From: Algoriphagus mannitolivorans DSM 15301
GTDB taxonomy: Bacteria > Bacteroidota > Bacteroidia > Cytophagales > Cyclobacteriaceae
Direction of reading: 5' to 3'
DNA length: 64,000 nucleotides
Assembly (NCBI RefSeq): GCF_000429425.1
Contig: NZ_AUBV01000007.1
Span: 270,315 to 334,314 of the forward strand
Of this stretch, positions 18,179 to 27,582 are shown one piece after another. Both the position numbers and the translations under genes were made by a program. The first letter of the stretch is position 1; each line of letters starts with the position of its first letter. The notes below the pieces were generated by a model. The model worked only from the letters and a program-made list of their open reading frames with translations, searched no databases and was not told where the DNA came from.

Positions 18179-18498
18179 TATCCGCCGTGGCGGACACGGG
18201 TTCAACTCCTCCCGAATCCTTTCCGGACTACTAAGGCTTCTGGAAACGGAAGTCTTTTTTATTTTATCTACCCAATAGATTAATGGAATTCATTTAGAGC
18301 TGATATATTTTTCCTTACTAATGATTCCATATTATCCATTCTTTTTCTTTGCCTGCTTTTCAGGCTTGTGACCTTAATTCTCCTTAAAACAATAAACTTC
18401 AGGCAAAAATCTTGTGTTTTTATTCTGGAATCACGTACCTATAGATGGAGTTTGTCTTCTTTGAAATGGGCAACTCTATTAAATCAACCAAATCACTT

Positions 18499-21400
18499 AT
18501 GAAAAGGACTCTGCTTATCGGTTCTGGAATTTTTGCATTTCTCTTAATTCTAATCACCCTTCTCCCATTTCTGTTCAAAGATAAGATCATTGCCAGATTG
18601 GATCGAGAGATTTCCAATTCAGTCAATGCCAACGTTATCTATGATCTAAATAAAATCAGCATCAGTCTTTGGCGAAGCTTCCCCAATGTCTCTGTTACTA
18701 TTGAAGACTTTGGTATTGTGGGTAATCCTCCATTTCAACAAGACACCTTATTGAACCTGAAAGAACTTGGAATTGACTTTAACCTTATGTCGGTCTTATT
18801 TCAGGAGAATCCCTCCTTGACTGGAATTGAGCTAAATGGCGGGGATTTTTTCATCAAAGTTTTAGAAGATGGTACCGCAAACTATGATATTTTTTATCCA
18901 GAAGAAGAAAAACCGGAACAGGAAGAGGAAGAAATTCTTACGATTTCGGTGAACAAAATTTCATTGAAAGATGTGAACCTGATTTATGAAGATCGTTCAC
19001 TGGCCTATTTGATGGTCTTGACAAATGTTCAAGGGCAAGGTAAAGGTGAGTTCACCACGGAAAAATTTGAGTTGCCGGTAGATTTGACGGCAAAAATAGC
19101 CGAGATAAACTATGAAGGGATTAGCTATATCTCTAACAAAGATTTTGAAGGTAAAACCCTTTTAGACATTGATTTGCCTAAAATGAAGTTTGGGCTAACT
19201 GAAGGCGATTTCAGATTGAACGACTTTGGTTTTGGCTTATCGGGATTTATAGCCATGCCTGAAGAAGATATTGAATTCGATTTGGCTTTTCAGAGTAAAG
19301 ACCACGACTTCAAAAGCATCCTTTCTCTTGTCCCAGGGATGTACTCAGATTCCTTTTCCAAGCTTGAAACCTCCGGCCAAATGGATATGAAAGGATTTGT
19401 AAAAGGTATTTACAGTGATACTGAATTTCCGGCATTTGAACTTGCCTTAAACATCTCCGGAGGGATGTTTAAATATCCAGACCTACCAAGGCCTGTCAAA
19501 AATGTCAATATGGACCTTGTAGTGAAAAATGAAACCGCACTACTGGAAAACACCTCTGTATCAATTCCAAAATTCAATCTTGACTTTGGTTCAAACCCTA
19601 TCTCCGGTAGGTTCCTATTGGCAAACCTAATCAATTATCCCATTGACGCAGGTTTGAAAGGGAAGCTAAACCTTGACGAATTGACCTCTATTTTTCCAAT
19701 AGATGGAATGGATTTAAAAGGAATTTTGGACATCAATGCGACAGCAAAAGGGCGATATGATTCCTTGAAAAAGGAATTTCCGGCCATGGATATCCTGCTT
19801 GAACTCCGGGATGGATACGCAAAAAACCAAGAATATCCTGCCCCTATTGAAAAGATTTACGCAAAAGCATCTATCAAAAATCAGAAAGGAACCATGCAAG
19901 ATTTTTTGGTTGATATCCCTCAATTCGGCTTCAATTTGGAAGGTGAAGCGATTCAAGGAAAAATTAATCTCAGAGATTTGGACAAATTGGTTTGGGACGG
20001 GGAAATCAAGGGTGCAGTGGATCTCAAAAAAGTCATGGCGATTTTCCCGATGGAAGGCCTGACTTTGGAAGGTAAAATCAAAACAGACTTGAGTACCAAA
20101 GGATCCTACGCGGCGGTTGAATCCAAAAAGTATGATCAATTGACCAATCAGGGGACTTTGGAGCTAAGCGGCTTCAAATACCTATCAGAAGAAGTTCCTC
20201 AAGGAGTCCAAATCGAAAAAGCTAAAGCGGAATTTTCTCCGGAAAGAATTACCCTATCAGAATTCGATGCCATACTCGGGCAAAGTCCATTGCAAGCTAC
20301 AGGGACACTTTCTAATTACATGGACTATTTCCTCAACCAAAACGGGATTCTGAAAGGGCAGCTCTCGCTAAGCAGTACAAAATTCAATGTGAATGAATGG
20401 ATGACGGAATCTTCTAATTCTTCTACCTCCGCAAGTTTAACCGTCATTGAACTTCCAAAGAACATTGATTTTACCATGGCTGTAAATGCCAATGAAGTTC
20501 TTTACGATAATTTAAACCTAAAGGAGGTAAAAGGTCAATTGGTTCTCAGAGAAGGAGTTCTGAGTTTTTCTGATGCTTCCATGAAAACCCTAGGCGGAAC
20601 AATCGGTCTAAATGGAAATTACGATCCTAGGGATTTGGTGGCCCCCAAGTTCAATTTTAACCTCCAGGTGATTGATTTGAGTATTGCGGAGGCATTCAGC
20701 AAATTCAATACAATCAAGGCCTTCGCTCCAATTGCCGAAAACCTAACTGGAAAATTCAATACCAATCTTCGTTTTTCTGGAAACCTTGGTCAAGATATGA
20801 TGCCAATCCTTTCGACGATGAATGCTATTGGTTTGCTTCAAGTGGCTCAAACAGCTCTTAAGGACAGTAAAATCTTGCAAGGGATCACCACGCTGACCAA
20901 GCTACAGGATACCAATTCGATCGAATTAAAAAACCTTGCCATTCCGGTTACTATTGAAAATGGGGTTATGGATGTGAAGCCATTCAATCTGAAACTTTGG
21001 GATTACCAAACTCAAATTCAGGGTTCTGCGGGGTTTGACGGATCCATGAATTACCTGATTCAATTGGAGGTTCCTGCCAGGAAATTCGGAGCTCAGGCCA
21101 CCTCTCTTTTGTCCAAAATAACAGACAATACGGTAGACCAAAACACTCCAATTCCTCTTGCATTTAACCTTTCAGGTACGTACAAGAGCCCAAAAGTTAG
21201 TCTGGCGGGAGGAAACAGCATCGAAACAATCCTTGCTGATGCTTTAAAATCCAGAGTGCAGGGAGAAACAAAAGCCCTTCAGGATGAAGCAAAAGAACGA
21301 TTTGCAGCAGCTCAGGACAGTTTGAAACAGGAGTTAAAAGCTAAAGCAACTGTCGTTCAGGACAGCCTCAAAAAGGAAGTTGTAAAGCAAAGTAATGTAG

Positions 21401-21501
21401 TCAAAGAGAAAGCTGCTGGAGAGGCTAAAAAGCTACTCAAAGGGATACTGCCCAAAGCTCCGGCAAAACCTGATACGACTATCATCAAGGATAATAACTG
21501 A
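18499..21501 (+). CDS. AsmA family protein
   Basis: 1000 residues from the ATG at 18499, which directly begins the membrane anchor MKRTLLIGSGIFAFLLILITL; an earlier in-frame ATG at 18445 would add 18 unlikely residues. The body is a long series of beta-strand-rich repeats with the AsmA-like N-terminal pattern (SFPNVSVTIEDFGIVG, LLNLKELGIDFNLMSVL) and a C-terminal conserved part (GLLQVAQTALKDSKILQGI, AGFDGSMNYLIQLEVPA). The last ~80 residues are a charged coiled-coil. AsmA proteins span the periplasm and are thought to carry or regulate lipid movement to the outer membrane. Single gene with a terminator. Confidence 0.9.
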   Translation: MKRTLLIGSGIFAFLLILITLLPFLFKDKIIARLDREISNSVNANVIYDLNKISISLWRSFPNVSVTIEDFGIVGNPPFQQDTLLNLKELGIDFNLMSVLFQENPSLTGIELNGGDFFIKVLEDGTANYDIFYPEEEKPEQEEEEILTISVNKISLKDVNLIYEDRSLAYLMVLTNVQGQGKGEFTTEKFELPVDLTAKIAEINYEGISYISNKDFEGKTLLDIDLPKMKFGLTEGDFRLNDFGFGLSGFIAMPEEDIEFDLAFQSKDHDFKSILSLVPGMYSDSFSKLETSGQMDMKGFVKGIYSDTEFPAFELALNISGGMFKYPDLPRPVKNVNMDLVVKNETALLENTSVSIPKFNLDFGSNPISGRFLLANLINYPIDAGLKGKLNLDELTSIFPIDGMDLKGILDINATAKGRYDSLKKEFPAMDILLELRDGYAKNQEYPAPIEKIYAKASIKNQKGTMQDFLVDIPQFGFNLEGEAIQGKINLRDLDKLVWDGEIKGAVDLKKVMAIFPMEGLTLEGKIKTDLSTKGSYAAVESKKYDQLTNQGTLELSGFKYLSEEVPQGVQIEKAKAEFSPERITLSEFDAILGQSPLQATGTLSNYMDYFLNQNGILKGQLSLSSTKFNVNEWMTESSNSSTSASLTVIELPKNIDFTMAVNANEVLYDNLNLKEVKGQLVLREGVLSFSDASMKTLGGTIGLNGNYDPRDLVAPKFNFNLQVIDLSIAEAFSKFNTIKAFAPIAENLTGKFNTNLRFSGNLGQDMMPILSTMNAIGLLQVAQTALKDSKILQGITTLTKLQDTNSIELKNLAIPVTIENGVMDVKPFNLKLWDYQTQIQGSAGFDGSMNYLIQLEVPARKFGAQATSLLSKITDNTVDQNTPIPLAFNLSGTYKSPKVSLAGGNSIETILADALKSRVQGETKALQDEAKERFAAAQDSLKQELKAKATVVQDSLKKEVVKQSNVVKEKAAGEAKKLLKGILPKAPAKPDTTIIKDNN

Positions 21502-21512
21502 GCAGGGTAAAT

Positions 21513-21545
21513 AAAAAAAGCCTTCCCGATCGGGAAGGCTTTCCG
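21513..21545 (-). terminator. Bidirectional terminator between asmA-like gene and rplT
   Basis: A 26-nt perfect palindrome, halves AAAGCCTTCCCGA and TCGGGAAGGCTTT (21517-21529 with 21530-21542). The minus strand continues with seven T, so it mainly serves rplT, but it also lies 15 nt after the asmA-like stop codon. Confidence 0.85.
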
Positions 21546-21565
21546 CAAAATAAGGTGTGCCTACC

Positions 21566-21910
21566 TTATTTTACTCTTTCAACAACAGCTTTGAATGCCT
21601 CAGGATGGTTCATTGCAAGATCAGCCAAAACCTTACGGTTAAGTTCGATTTCTGCTTTCTTCAAAAGACCCATCAATTGAGAATAAGATACGCCGTGCTC
21701 TCTAGCACCGGCATTGATACGCTGGATCCACAAAGCTCTGAATTCTCTTTTCTTAGCTTTTCTGTCTCTGTAAGCGTACTGAAGACCTTTCTCGTACTTG
21801 TTTTTGGCTACAGTCCATACGTTGCTACCTCTTCCGAAATAACCTCTAGTGGCCTTTAGCACTTTTTTTCTTCTTGCTCTTGACGCTACCGCGTTTACTG
21901 ATCTAGGCAT
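21566..21910 (-). CDS. rplT: Ribosomal protein L20 (bL20)
   Basis: 114 residues, normal length. Motifs [53 protein letters not shown] (key: R-D-R-K-x-K-K-R-x-F-R-x-L-W-I-x-R-I-N-A) and [14 protein letters not shown]. Binds 23S rRNA in early assembly of the large subunit. Last gene of thrS-infC-rpmI-rplT. Confidence 0.98.
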   Translation of the reverse strand: MPRSVNAVASRARRKKVLKATRGYFGRGSNVWTVAKNKYEKGLQYAYRDRKAKKREFRALWIQRINAGAREHGVSYSQLMGLLKKAEIELNRKVLADLAMNHPEAFKAVVERVK

Positions 21911-22015
21911 AGTTTTTTGTTTTTTGACACTTGGTGTCCCGAATGTTTAGGATCTTTTTTACCAAAGTATCTGGTGAATAAATAAACCTTAATTTTTTAG
22001 AGATTCTGTCAAAAA

Positions 22016-22210
22016 TCAGATTTTCAACATGTCTCTTACTCTACCCTCATCGGAAGCATGTACAAGACCGGTTTTAGTCAAGTTATGCTTTCTTTTAGTA
22101 GATTTTTTCGTCAGGATGTGGCTTTTGAAAGCATGTTTCCTTTTGATTTTGCCGGTTCCTGTTAAAGTGAACCGCTTCTTTGCACTTGATTTGGTTTTTA
22201 CTTTTGGCAT
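22016..22210 (-). CDS. rpmI: Ribosomal protein L35 (bL35)
   Basis: 64 residues. [37 protein letters not shown] is typical, with the basic [14 protein letters not shown] core. Lies between infC and rplT as in most bacteria. Confidence 0.97.
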   Translation of the reverse strand: MPKVKTKSSAKKRFTLTGTGKIKRKHAFKSHILTKKSTKRKHNLTKTGLVHASDEGRVRDMLKI

Positions 22211-22234
22211 TTTGCTGTATTTAGTTGGTTGAAA

Positions 22235-22792
22235 TTATTTCTTCTGAGCTTTTGGAGCTATAAAGATGTTCATTCGCTTTCCTTCCAACTTAGGCATTTG
22301 TTCTACCGCACCATAATCTTCAAGAGCCTGGGCAAACTTCAATAGAAGCATTTCCCCTCTTTCTTTGAATACAATGGAACGACCCACAAAATGCACGTAA
22401 GCTTTCACTTTTGCCCCTTCCTTTAGGAAATTGATGGCATGCTTCAGCTTGAAATTGAAATCGTGATCATCTGTATTAGGTCCAAACCTAATTTCCTTTA
22501 AAACTACCTTGGCTGCATTGGCCTTGATCTCCTTCTGCTTCTTCTTTTGCTCGTACTTAAACTTCGCGTAATCGATGATTTTACATACTGGTGGAGATGC
22601 GTTAGGGGAAATTTCGACAAGATCCAGCTCGTTTTCTGCTGCGAGTTTTAGTGCTTTGTCGGTAGGAAGAACTGCGTTCCCTCCTTCTACAAAATCTCCT
22701 ACTACTCGGACTTCACGGACTCTGATTTTTTCATTTACCCGGTATGGTTCCTCTTGTCTTCCTCTTTGATGCTGTTGTGGTCTTTGGCTCAA
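22235..22792 (-). CDS. infC: Translation initiation factor IF-3, non-ATG start
   Basis: 185 residues. N-domain [16 protein letters not shown] and [26 protein letters not shown] (core: E-I-S-P-N-A-x-P-P-V-C-K), C-domain [21 protein letters not shown]-3 tests the start codon and keeps ribosomal subunits apart. There is no in-frame ATG between here and thrS: the call uses TTG at 22790-22792; an ATT at 22811-22813, seven codons upstream, is the alternative. Rare start codons in infC are known from E. coli (AUU), where IF-3 represses its own translation, so the same control is likely. Confidence 0.95.
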   Translation of the reverse strand: MSQRPQQHQRGRQEEPYRVNEKIRVREVRVVGDFVEGGNAVLPTDKALKLAAENELDLVEISPNASPPVCKIIDYAKFKYEQKKKQKEIKANAAKVVLKEIRFGPNTDDHDFNFKLKHAINFLKEGAKVKAYVHFVGRSIVFKERGEMLLLKFAQALEDYGAVEQMPKLEGKRMNIFIAPKAQKK

Positions 22793-22873
22793 GTTAGCTT
22801 CTGTTGTTTTAATGAAATTGCCTGCAAATATCGGAATAATTTCTAATTCAGAAAACCAGAATAAAATTTTACC

Positions 22874-24826
22874 TTATTCTTCTTTACTTAATGATTCTGA
22901 AATTATCCCTTGAAAATACTTGATAAAGTCCTCAATCGAGAAACTTCCCAAGTCGCCTTCTCCCCTTTTCCGTACGGAGATTTTTCTTTCTTCCTGCTCT
23001 TTTTCTCCCACTATAAGCATAAATGGTACCTTTTTCACTTCTGCATCGCGGATTTTACGTCCGATCTTTTCGTCTCGGTTGTCAATATTTCCGGTGATCC
23101 CTTCTTCATCAAGAATACCTTTTAGTTCCTCTGCGTAGGAAATATATTTTTCTGAAATAGGTAGAATATTTATTTGTTCAGGTGACAACCAGAGAGGGAA
23201 ATCACCTGCACAATGCTCAATCAATACTGCTACGAAGCGCTCTAAGGAACCAAAAGGTGCCCGGTGAATCATGACAGGTCTGTGCTTTTGATTGTCAGAA
23301 CCGATGTATTCGAGTTGGAATCTATCCGGCAACTGATAGTCCACTTGGATAGTTCCTAGCTGCCACTTTCTTCCCAAAGCATCTTTAACCATAAAGTCAA
23401 GCTTAGGGCCATAGAATGCAGCTTCCCCAAGTTCAGTAACTGTCTCCAAACCTTTCTCCGCCGCGGCTTCGATAATCGCTGACTCAGCCTTGTTCCAAGC
23501 CTCATCACCGCCGATATACTTGGACGGATTCTCCGGATCACGAAGGGAAATCTGAGCCGTGTAATCCTTAAAGCCCAGCGCTTTGAATACATAAAGTACC
23601 AAGTCAATCACCTTGATGAACTCCTCCTTCACCTGATCTGGTCGGCAGAAAATGTGAGCATCATCCTGAGTAAAGCCTCGAACTCGGGTCAAACCATGCA
23701 ATTCTCCGCTTTGTTCGTAGCGGTAAACAGTTCCAAACTCAGCATATCGAATCGGAAGATCCTTGTATGATCTAGGCTTGTGCTTATAAATCTCGCAGTG
23801 ATGCGGACAATTCATCGGCTTGAGCAAAAACGCCTCTCCTTCGTGTGGAGTGGTAATTGGCTGGAAAGAATCCTTGCCGTACTTCTCATAGTGGCCGGAA
23901 GTTTCATACAATACCTTACTACCAATATGAGGAGTTGTTACCTGCTGGTACCCGGATTTATCTTGGGCTTTTTTCATAAAGCTGATCAAACGCTCCCGAA
24001 GCAGGGTTCCTTTAGGCAACCAAAGCGGAAGCCCCATTCCCACCTTTTCAGAGAAGGTGAAAAGCTCCAATTCACGGCCAATCTTACGGTGATCACGTTT
24101 TTTGGCTTCTTCCAACAAGGTCAAATAATCCTTCAGCTCTTGGGCTTTCGGAAAAGTCACTCCATAAATACGGGTCAGCATTTTACGCTTTTCGTCTCCT
24201 CTCCAATATGCTCCAGCGATATTGGTCAGCTTAACAGCTTTGATAAATCCGGTATTCGGAATATGAGGACCTCGGCAGAGATCTACAAAATTTCCCTGCT
24301 CGTAGAAGGTGATGGAACCATCCTCCAAACCTTCCAGCAAATCCAATTTGTACTCGTCTCCCTTTTCGGAGAAATAGGCTATGGCATCCTTCTTAGCGAC
24401 TTGTTTCCGGATATATTCATTCTTTTCCTTGGCAAGTTCAATCATCTTTTGCTCGATTTTTTCGAGCTCATCCCCTTCTAGTTTATGGTCGCCAAAATCG
24501 ACATCGTAATAGAATCCCGTCTCAATTGGCGGTCCGATCCCAAACTTGATCCCTGGATAAAGCGCTTCCAAAGCTTCTGCCATCAAGTGTGCAGAGGAAT
24601 GCCAAAAGGTGTTTTTTCCCTCTCCGTCATTCCAGGTAAGCAATTGAAGTGAAGAATCTTCCTCAATAGGACGAGTTGCATCCCATACCTGACCGTTGAC
24701 TTTGGCGGCTAGGACATTCCGGGCTAGACCCTCGCTGATACTGGCAGCAATCTGTAGTCCGGTTGTTCCTTTTTCATACTCCCTCACCGAACCATCCGGC
24801 AGGGTAATTTTAATTGGTTGTGACAT
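22874..24826 (-). CDS. thrS: Threonyl-tRNA synthetase
   Basis: 650 residues, full length. TGS domain ([17 protein letters not shown]), second additional domain with [16 protein letters not shown] and HxxxC-type editing residues ([15 protein letters not shown]), class II core motif 2 ([27 protein letters not shown]) and motif 3 ([18 protein letters not shown]), anticodon-binding C-terminal domain. It charges tRNA-Thr and edits seryl-tRNA-Thr. First gene of the translation operon; only 81 nt separate it from infC. Confidence 0.98.
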   Translation of the reverse strand: MSQPIKITLPDGSVREYEKGTTGLQIAASISEGLARNVLAAKVNGQVWDATRPIEEDSSLQLLTWNDGEGKNTFWHSSAHLMAEALEALYPGIKFGIGPPIETGFYYDVDFGDHKLEGDELEKIEQKMIELAKEKNEYIRKQVAKKDAIAYFSEKGDEYKLDLLEGLEDGSITFYEQGNFVDLCRGPHIPNTGFIKAVKLTNIAGAYWRGDEKRKMLTRIYGVTFPKAQELKDYLTLLEEAKKRDHRKIGRELELFTFSEKVGMGLPLWLPKGTLLRERLISFMKKAQDKSGYQQVTTPHIGSKVLYETSGHYEKYGKDSFQPITTPHEGEAFLLKPMNCPHHCEIYKHKPRSYKDLPIRYAEFGTVYRYEQSGELHGLTRVRGFTQDDAHIFCRPDQVKEEFIKVIDLVLYVFKALGFKDYTAQISLRDPENPSKYIGGDEAWNKAESAIIEAAAEKGLETVTELGEAAFYGPKLDFMVKDALGRKWQLGTIQVDYQLPDRFQLEYIGSDNQKHRPVMIHRAPFGSLERFVAVLIEHCAGDFPLWLSPEQINILPISEKYISYAEELKGILDEEGITGNIDNRDEKIGRKIRDAEVKKVPFMLIVGEKEQEERKISVRKRGEGDLGSFSIEDFIKYFQGIISESLSKEE

Positions 24827-24936
24827 GTGTTTTTGTTTTTCTGCCCATACAAACAGGCAAAGGATTTAAGCTGCAAATATGCACAAGTGGAATTCAATGG
24901 AAAAATTTAGGGGATATGAATCTTGAAAAGATTCCT

Positions 24937-27414
24937 TTAGAGTATTATCTGCGCACTCACCTTCACATGAAAGGGCTTCGCTCCCGGATTGTCCAGATAG
25001 GTCATCCGGTGGATAAAATCCACTCGGAAAAATTTAAATATATTCTCGAATCCGTAGCCCAATTCGACATAGGGAGTATCCATACTCAGCCTCCCAAAAC
25101 TTTTCAGGGGATTTCCAAAGGGATCAAATTGCGGGGAGTTTTGAATATTCTCATCCCTTACCGATCCCCAAAGGATATTCGCATTGCCTACCATTCTCCA
25201 TTTCAACTTTTTAAGTAAGGGCAGGGAATTCAGCAAAAAGCCTTCAAAAGATTGCCTGTATCGAATGCTGAAATATTGATCTGAGGCAAACTCGGTAAAG
25301 TTCATCGTATTGAAAGCAGCCGTGGTATAGAATAAGGTTTCATTCCCCAAATGATTCTTCAGAATCGGGTACGGGACTTCGCCAAATACCTTTCCTGCAT
25401 CCATTTCATATCGGCCTACACCAAACAACCCCAAATTGATTCGATGATAGAGGTAAAAACTCCACTTATCGTAATCCAAATCCCCTCCCATCCATTGCAG
25501 TCCTTTGGTATAATTTACCTGAACAATAGGCCACTTCACAGAGCCCAATGAAGCTCTTTCGTTGTCATTGATGATGATGATTTCGTCTCTACCGTACCTG
25601 ATTGCAGCCCTGAGTTCAGTCGTCTCAAAATCAGACCGGAATTCCCCAGTACCTTTTTCCAAATAGTAAAAATTGAAAAGTGGATCGAATTGACTGAAAT
25701 TTAATCCAGATTCAACTAAAAACCCTTTGAAAAACTCCCGCTGAAAAGTTAAACCTTGGTTTTTACTAAAATAAGGACTCCTGAGGGTTCCAAATCTACT
25801 TGCTGCCAAGAATACGCTGTTGGACTGTAGATTGGCAATTTCCAAGCCGACTTGATCGATTTCCCTAGAAGTGTACGCTTTAAGGGTCGTCCAATGATTT
25901 CGATCTAAAATCCGGGTCAAAGAGGCGAAATATTTAAATTCCTGATCCCGGAATCCATAGCCCAAATTTCCTTGAATCACCCACTTATTGCTGAATTTAA
26001 AATTGGTCCTCATACCAAAACCCAGCCTGATCCCCTCCAGATTATTATAATTGAAGAAATTAGGCCAAGGCCCAAAATCAAGTTTGCCGATAGGTTTATA
26101 GCCTGTGGCAAAAAACTTCAGTCCTTCTGAATAAAAGCGGATAATCGGGATTCTCTTTAGCGTATCCACCATCTGAAGCACAGCGAGCTCTTCCTCACTT
26201 AAGGGGTCAGGCCTGCTTTTTCTCCAATATTCTTCCTCATAATCGCTGAAATCAGGCCTTAGCTCTACAGCCTTGTTGAAAAAAGCAGTGGGCTTGGGTT
26301 GGTTCACTACAATACTATCAGTAGCAGTGTAAAACTTTGCCAAGAGCCCGGCGGTCTTATCAGAAATCTGAGAAATTTTGACCAAAACCCGGGTTTTGCT
26401 AGGCATAAGAGGCCCGGCAGAAGTTTGAACGAGTTCTTGCTGGATTTTCACTCGTTCCACAAAATTGAGATTGGCGGATTTTGGAATAGTCAAATCCACC
26501 TGTTTCAGAGAGTAATCCTCCTTTTTGATCCAAATCATCCCCGAAAAAGCCAAATCCTGCTCTCTTCTTGGATAAACCTGAATTTTGTAACAGACATCAG
26601 CTCCAATCAAGACAGAATCCAGCAAATCATAATCATAAAAAGTCTTCCATCCGTCGGCGATGGGTGAGATAAAATCCTTGTTCAAAATCGATAACCAATT
26701 CCGGTAAAAATTGTATTCCTGAAAAACCGAGCCTGTGATCTGGGAGGTGGTTGAGCCATCCGTAATCCCCACACCGGTTACCTTTGTTTTTTCGATGATC
26801 TCTTTTTGCAAAATGGGTTCGTCCCTGTAATAAAATCTGGAAACTGTCTCCGAAAAGAAAACGGGAAGGATTTTCTCTCCTTCGTCGTCAGTTAGTTGCT
26901 TGATACTATCTAATACAGACGTGACTGCCCTGACAGATTTTCTTTGTCGAAAATCCTCCGAAAGATTGTCCACATCTAGCTCTATCTTGGTGTAATTCTT
27001 TGATTCGTAAGCCTTAAGACTTCTTTTATCGAACTCTTTTCTTTTTTCAGAAGCTCTCCGGATAATCTCAAAAGCAGGATTTTCTCCGGCTTGAAAAACA
27101 AAAGCTTCCAAGTCAAATGCAGCAGCCCGCAGTTGAAAATTGATGGTTTGCTCGGGCGTGTCTTGGAGTTTTTTCTTCTGTGGGATATAACCTAAATAGC
27201 TAACAGCAAGGCTGTCTGACAGAATCTTGGATTGAATGGAAAAATAGCCTTCGAAATCGGTGGTAATTCCCACGGTCGTGCCTCTCAAAATTACATTGGC
27301 AAAAGCTATGGGATCCCCTGTCTCTGCGTCCGTGACCCGGCCTTTTATCGAATATTGGGCCAAAGCCAAATTTGAAAAAAGAAGGAAAATCCAAAAAAAA
27401 GCGGTTCGAAGCAT
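24937..27414 (-). CDS. DUF5686 protein with carboxypeptidase-regulatory-like N-terminal domain
   Basis: 825 residues. Signal peptide (MLRTAFFWIFLLFSNLALA), then a carboxypeptidase-regulatory-like beta-sandwich (YSIKGRVTDAETGDPIAFANVILRGTTVGITTD..., key G-R-V-x-D-x-x-T-G-x-P-I-A-F-A-N-V), and a long C-terminal beta-barrel-like DUF5686 part. The last residues (HVKVSAQIIL) end in the alternating pattern of an outer-membrane strand. Such proteins are typical of Bacteroidota outer membranes; their substrate is unknown. Single gene, divergent from lhgO. Confidence 0.9.
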   Translation of the reverse strand: MLRTAFFWIFLLFSNLALAQYSIKGRVTDAETGDPIAFANVILRGTTVGITTDFEGYFSIQSKILSDSLAVSYLGYIPQKKKLQDTPEQTINFQLRAAAFDLEAFVFQAGENPAFEIIRRASEKRKEFDKRSLKAYESKNYTKIELDVDNLSEDFRQRKSVRAVTSVLDSIKQLTDDEGEKILPVFFSETVSRFYYRDEPILQKEIIEKTKVTGVGITDGSTTSQITGSVFQEYNFYRNWLSILNKDFISPIADGWKTFYDYDLLDSVLIGADVCYKIQVYPRREQDLAFSGMIWIKKEDYSLKQVDLTIPKSANLNFVERVKIQQELVQTSAGPLMPSKTRVLVKISQISDKTAGLLAKFYTATDSIVVNQPKPTAFFNKAVELRPDFSDYEEEYWRKSRPDPLSEEELAVLQMVDTLKRIPIIRFYSEGLKFFATGYKPIGKLDFGPWPNFFNYNNLEGIRLGFGMRTNFKFSNKWVIQGNLGYGFRDQEFKYFASLTRILDRNHWTTLKAYTSREIDQVGLEIANLQSNSVFLAASRFGTLRSPYFSKNQGLTFQREFFKGFLVESGLNFSQFDPLFNFYYLEKGTGEFRSDFETTELRAAIRYGRDEIIIINDNERASLGSVKWPIVQVNYTKGLQWMGGDLDYDKWSFYLYHRINLGLFGVGRYEMDAGKVFGEVPYPILKNHLGNETLFYTTAAFNTMNFTEFASDQYFSIRYRQSFEGFLLNSLPLLKKLKWRMVGNANILWGSVRDENIQNSPQFDPFGNPLKSFGRLSMDTPYVELGYGFENIFKFFRVDFIHRMTYLDNPGAKPFHVKVSAQIIL

Positions 27415-27555
27415 TTAATCTATCTTTCAGAGAATTCAAAGATGGCGCAAGTTAAATTCAATGTCGGGCTTATCCTTTATTTTCCTCTTCATATTTGTGA
27501 AAATTCCATTCAATTGAGAATTAAAAAAAGGCTTCAGGAAACTCAGAAGGCCTAG

Positions 27556-27563
27556 TATATTTG
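27556..27563 (+). promoter_or_regulatory. Putative -7 box of lhgO
   Basis: TATATTTG, exact TAnnTTTG, 19 nt before the ATG of lhgO. A TTC stands at the expected -33 distance instead of TTG. Confidence 0.5.
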
Positions 27564-27582
27564 AGCTCAAATTGAATAAAGA

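Larger units (their letters stand above)
17286..18265 (+). repeat. Three tandem tRNA-half/GIY-YIG units
   Basis: Three head-to-tail units begin at 17286, 17567 and 17950, with the next boundary at 18231; periods are 281, 383 and 281 bp. Each unit holds the tRNA terminator, a GIY-YIG nuclease gene (complete only in the middle unit), a TCCGCC/GGCGGA hairpin, a T-arm-like ACACGGGTTCAACTCC and a CCCGAA/TTCGGG hairpin. The stretch from (G)CAGGATT..AT..CC to the T-arm and ACTACAAAGGCTTCTGG aligns with the 3' half of the tRNA-Met gene and its flank. Units 1 and 3 share the same 102-bp shorter form, so the array is A-B-A', probably by one unequal exchange. Confidence 0.9.

Noticed and set aside
17286..18265. 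CRISPR array
   Set aside because: The repeats are 281-383 bp units with coding sequence and tRNA-derived parts, not short repeats with unique spacers.
18445..18498. Upstream ATG of the AsmA-like gene
   Set aside because: It would put 18 polar residues before the membrane anchor; the ATG at 18499 opens the anchor directly.
23780..24481. A 233-residue open frame on the plus strand
   Set aside because: It lies fully antisense to thrS, whose motifs are complete, and the translated sequence has no family features.
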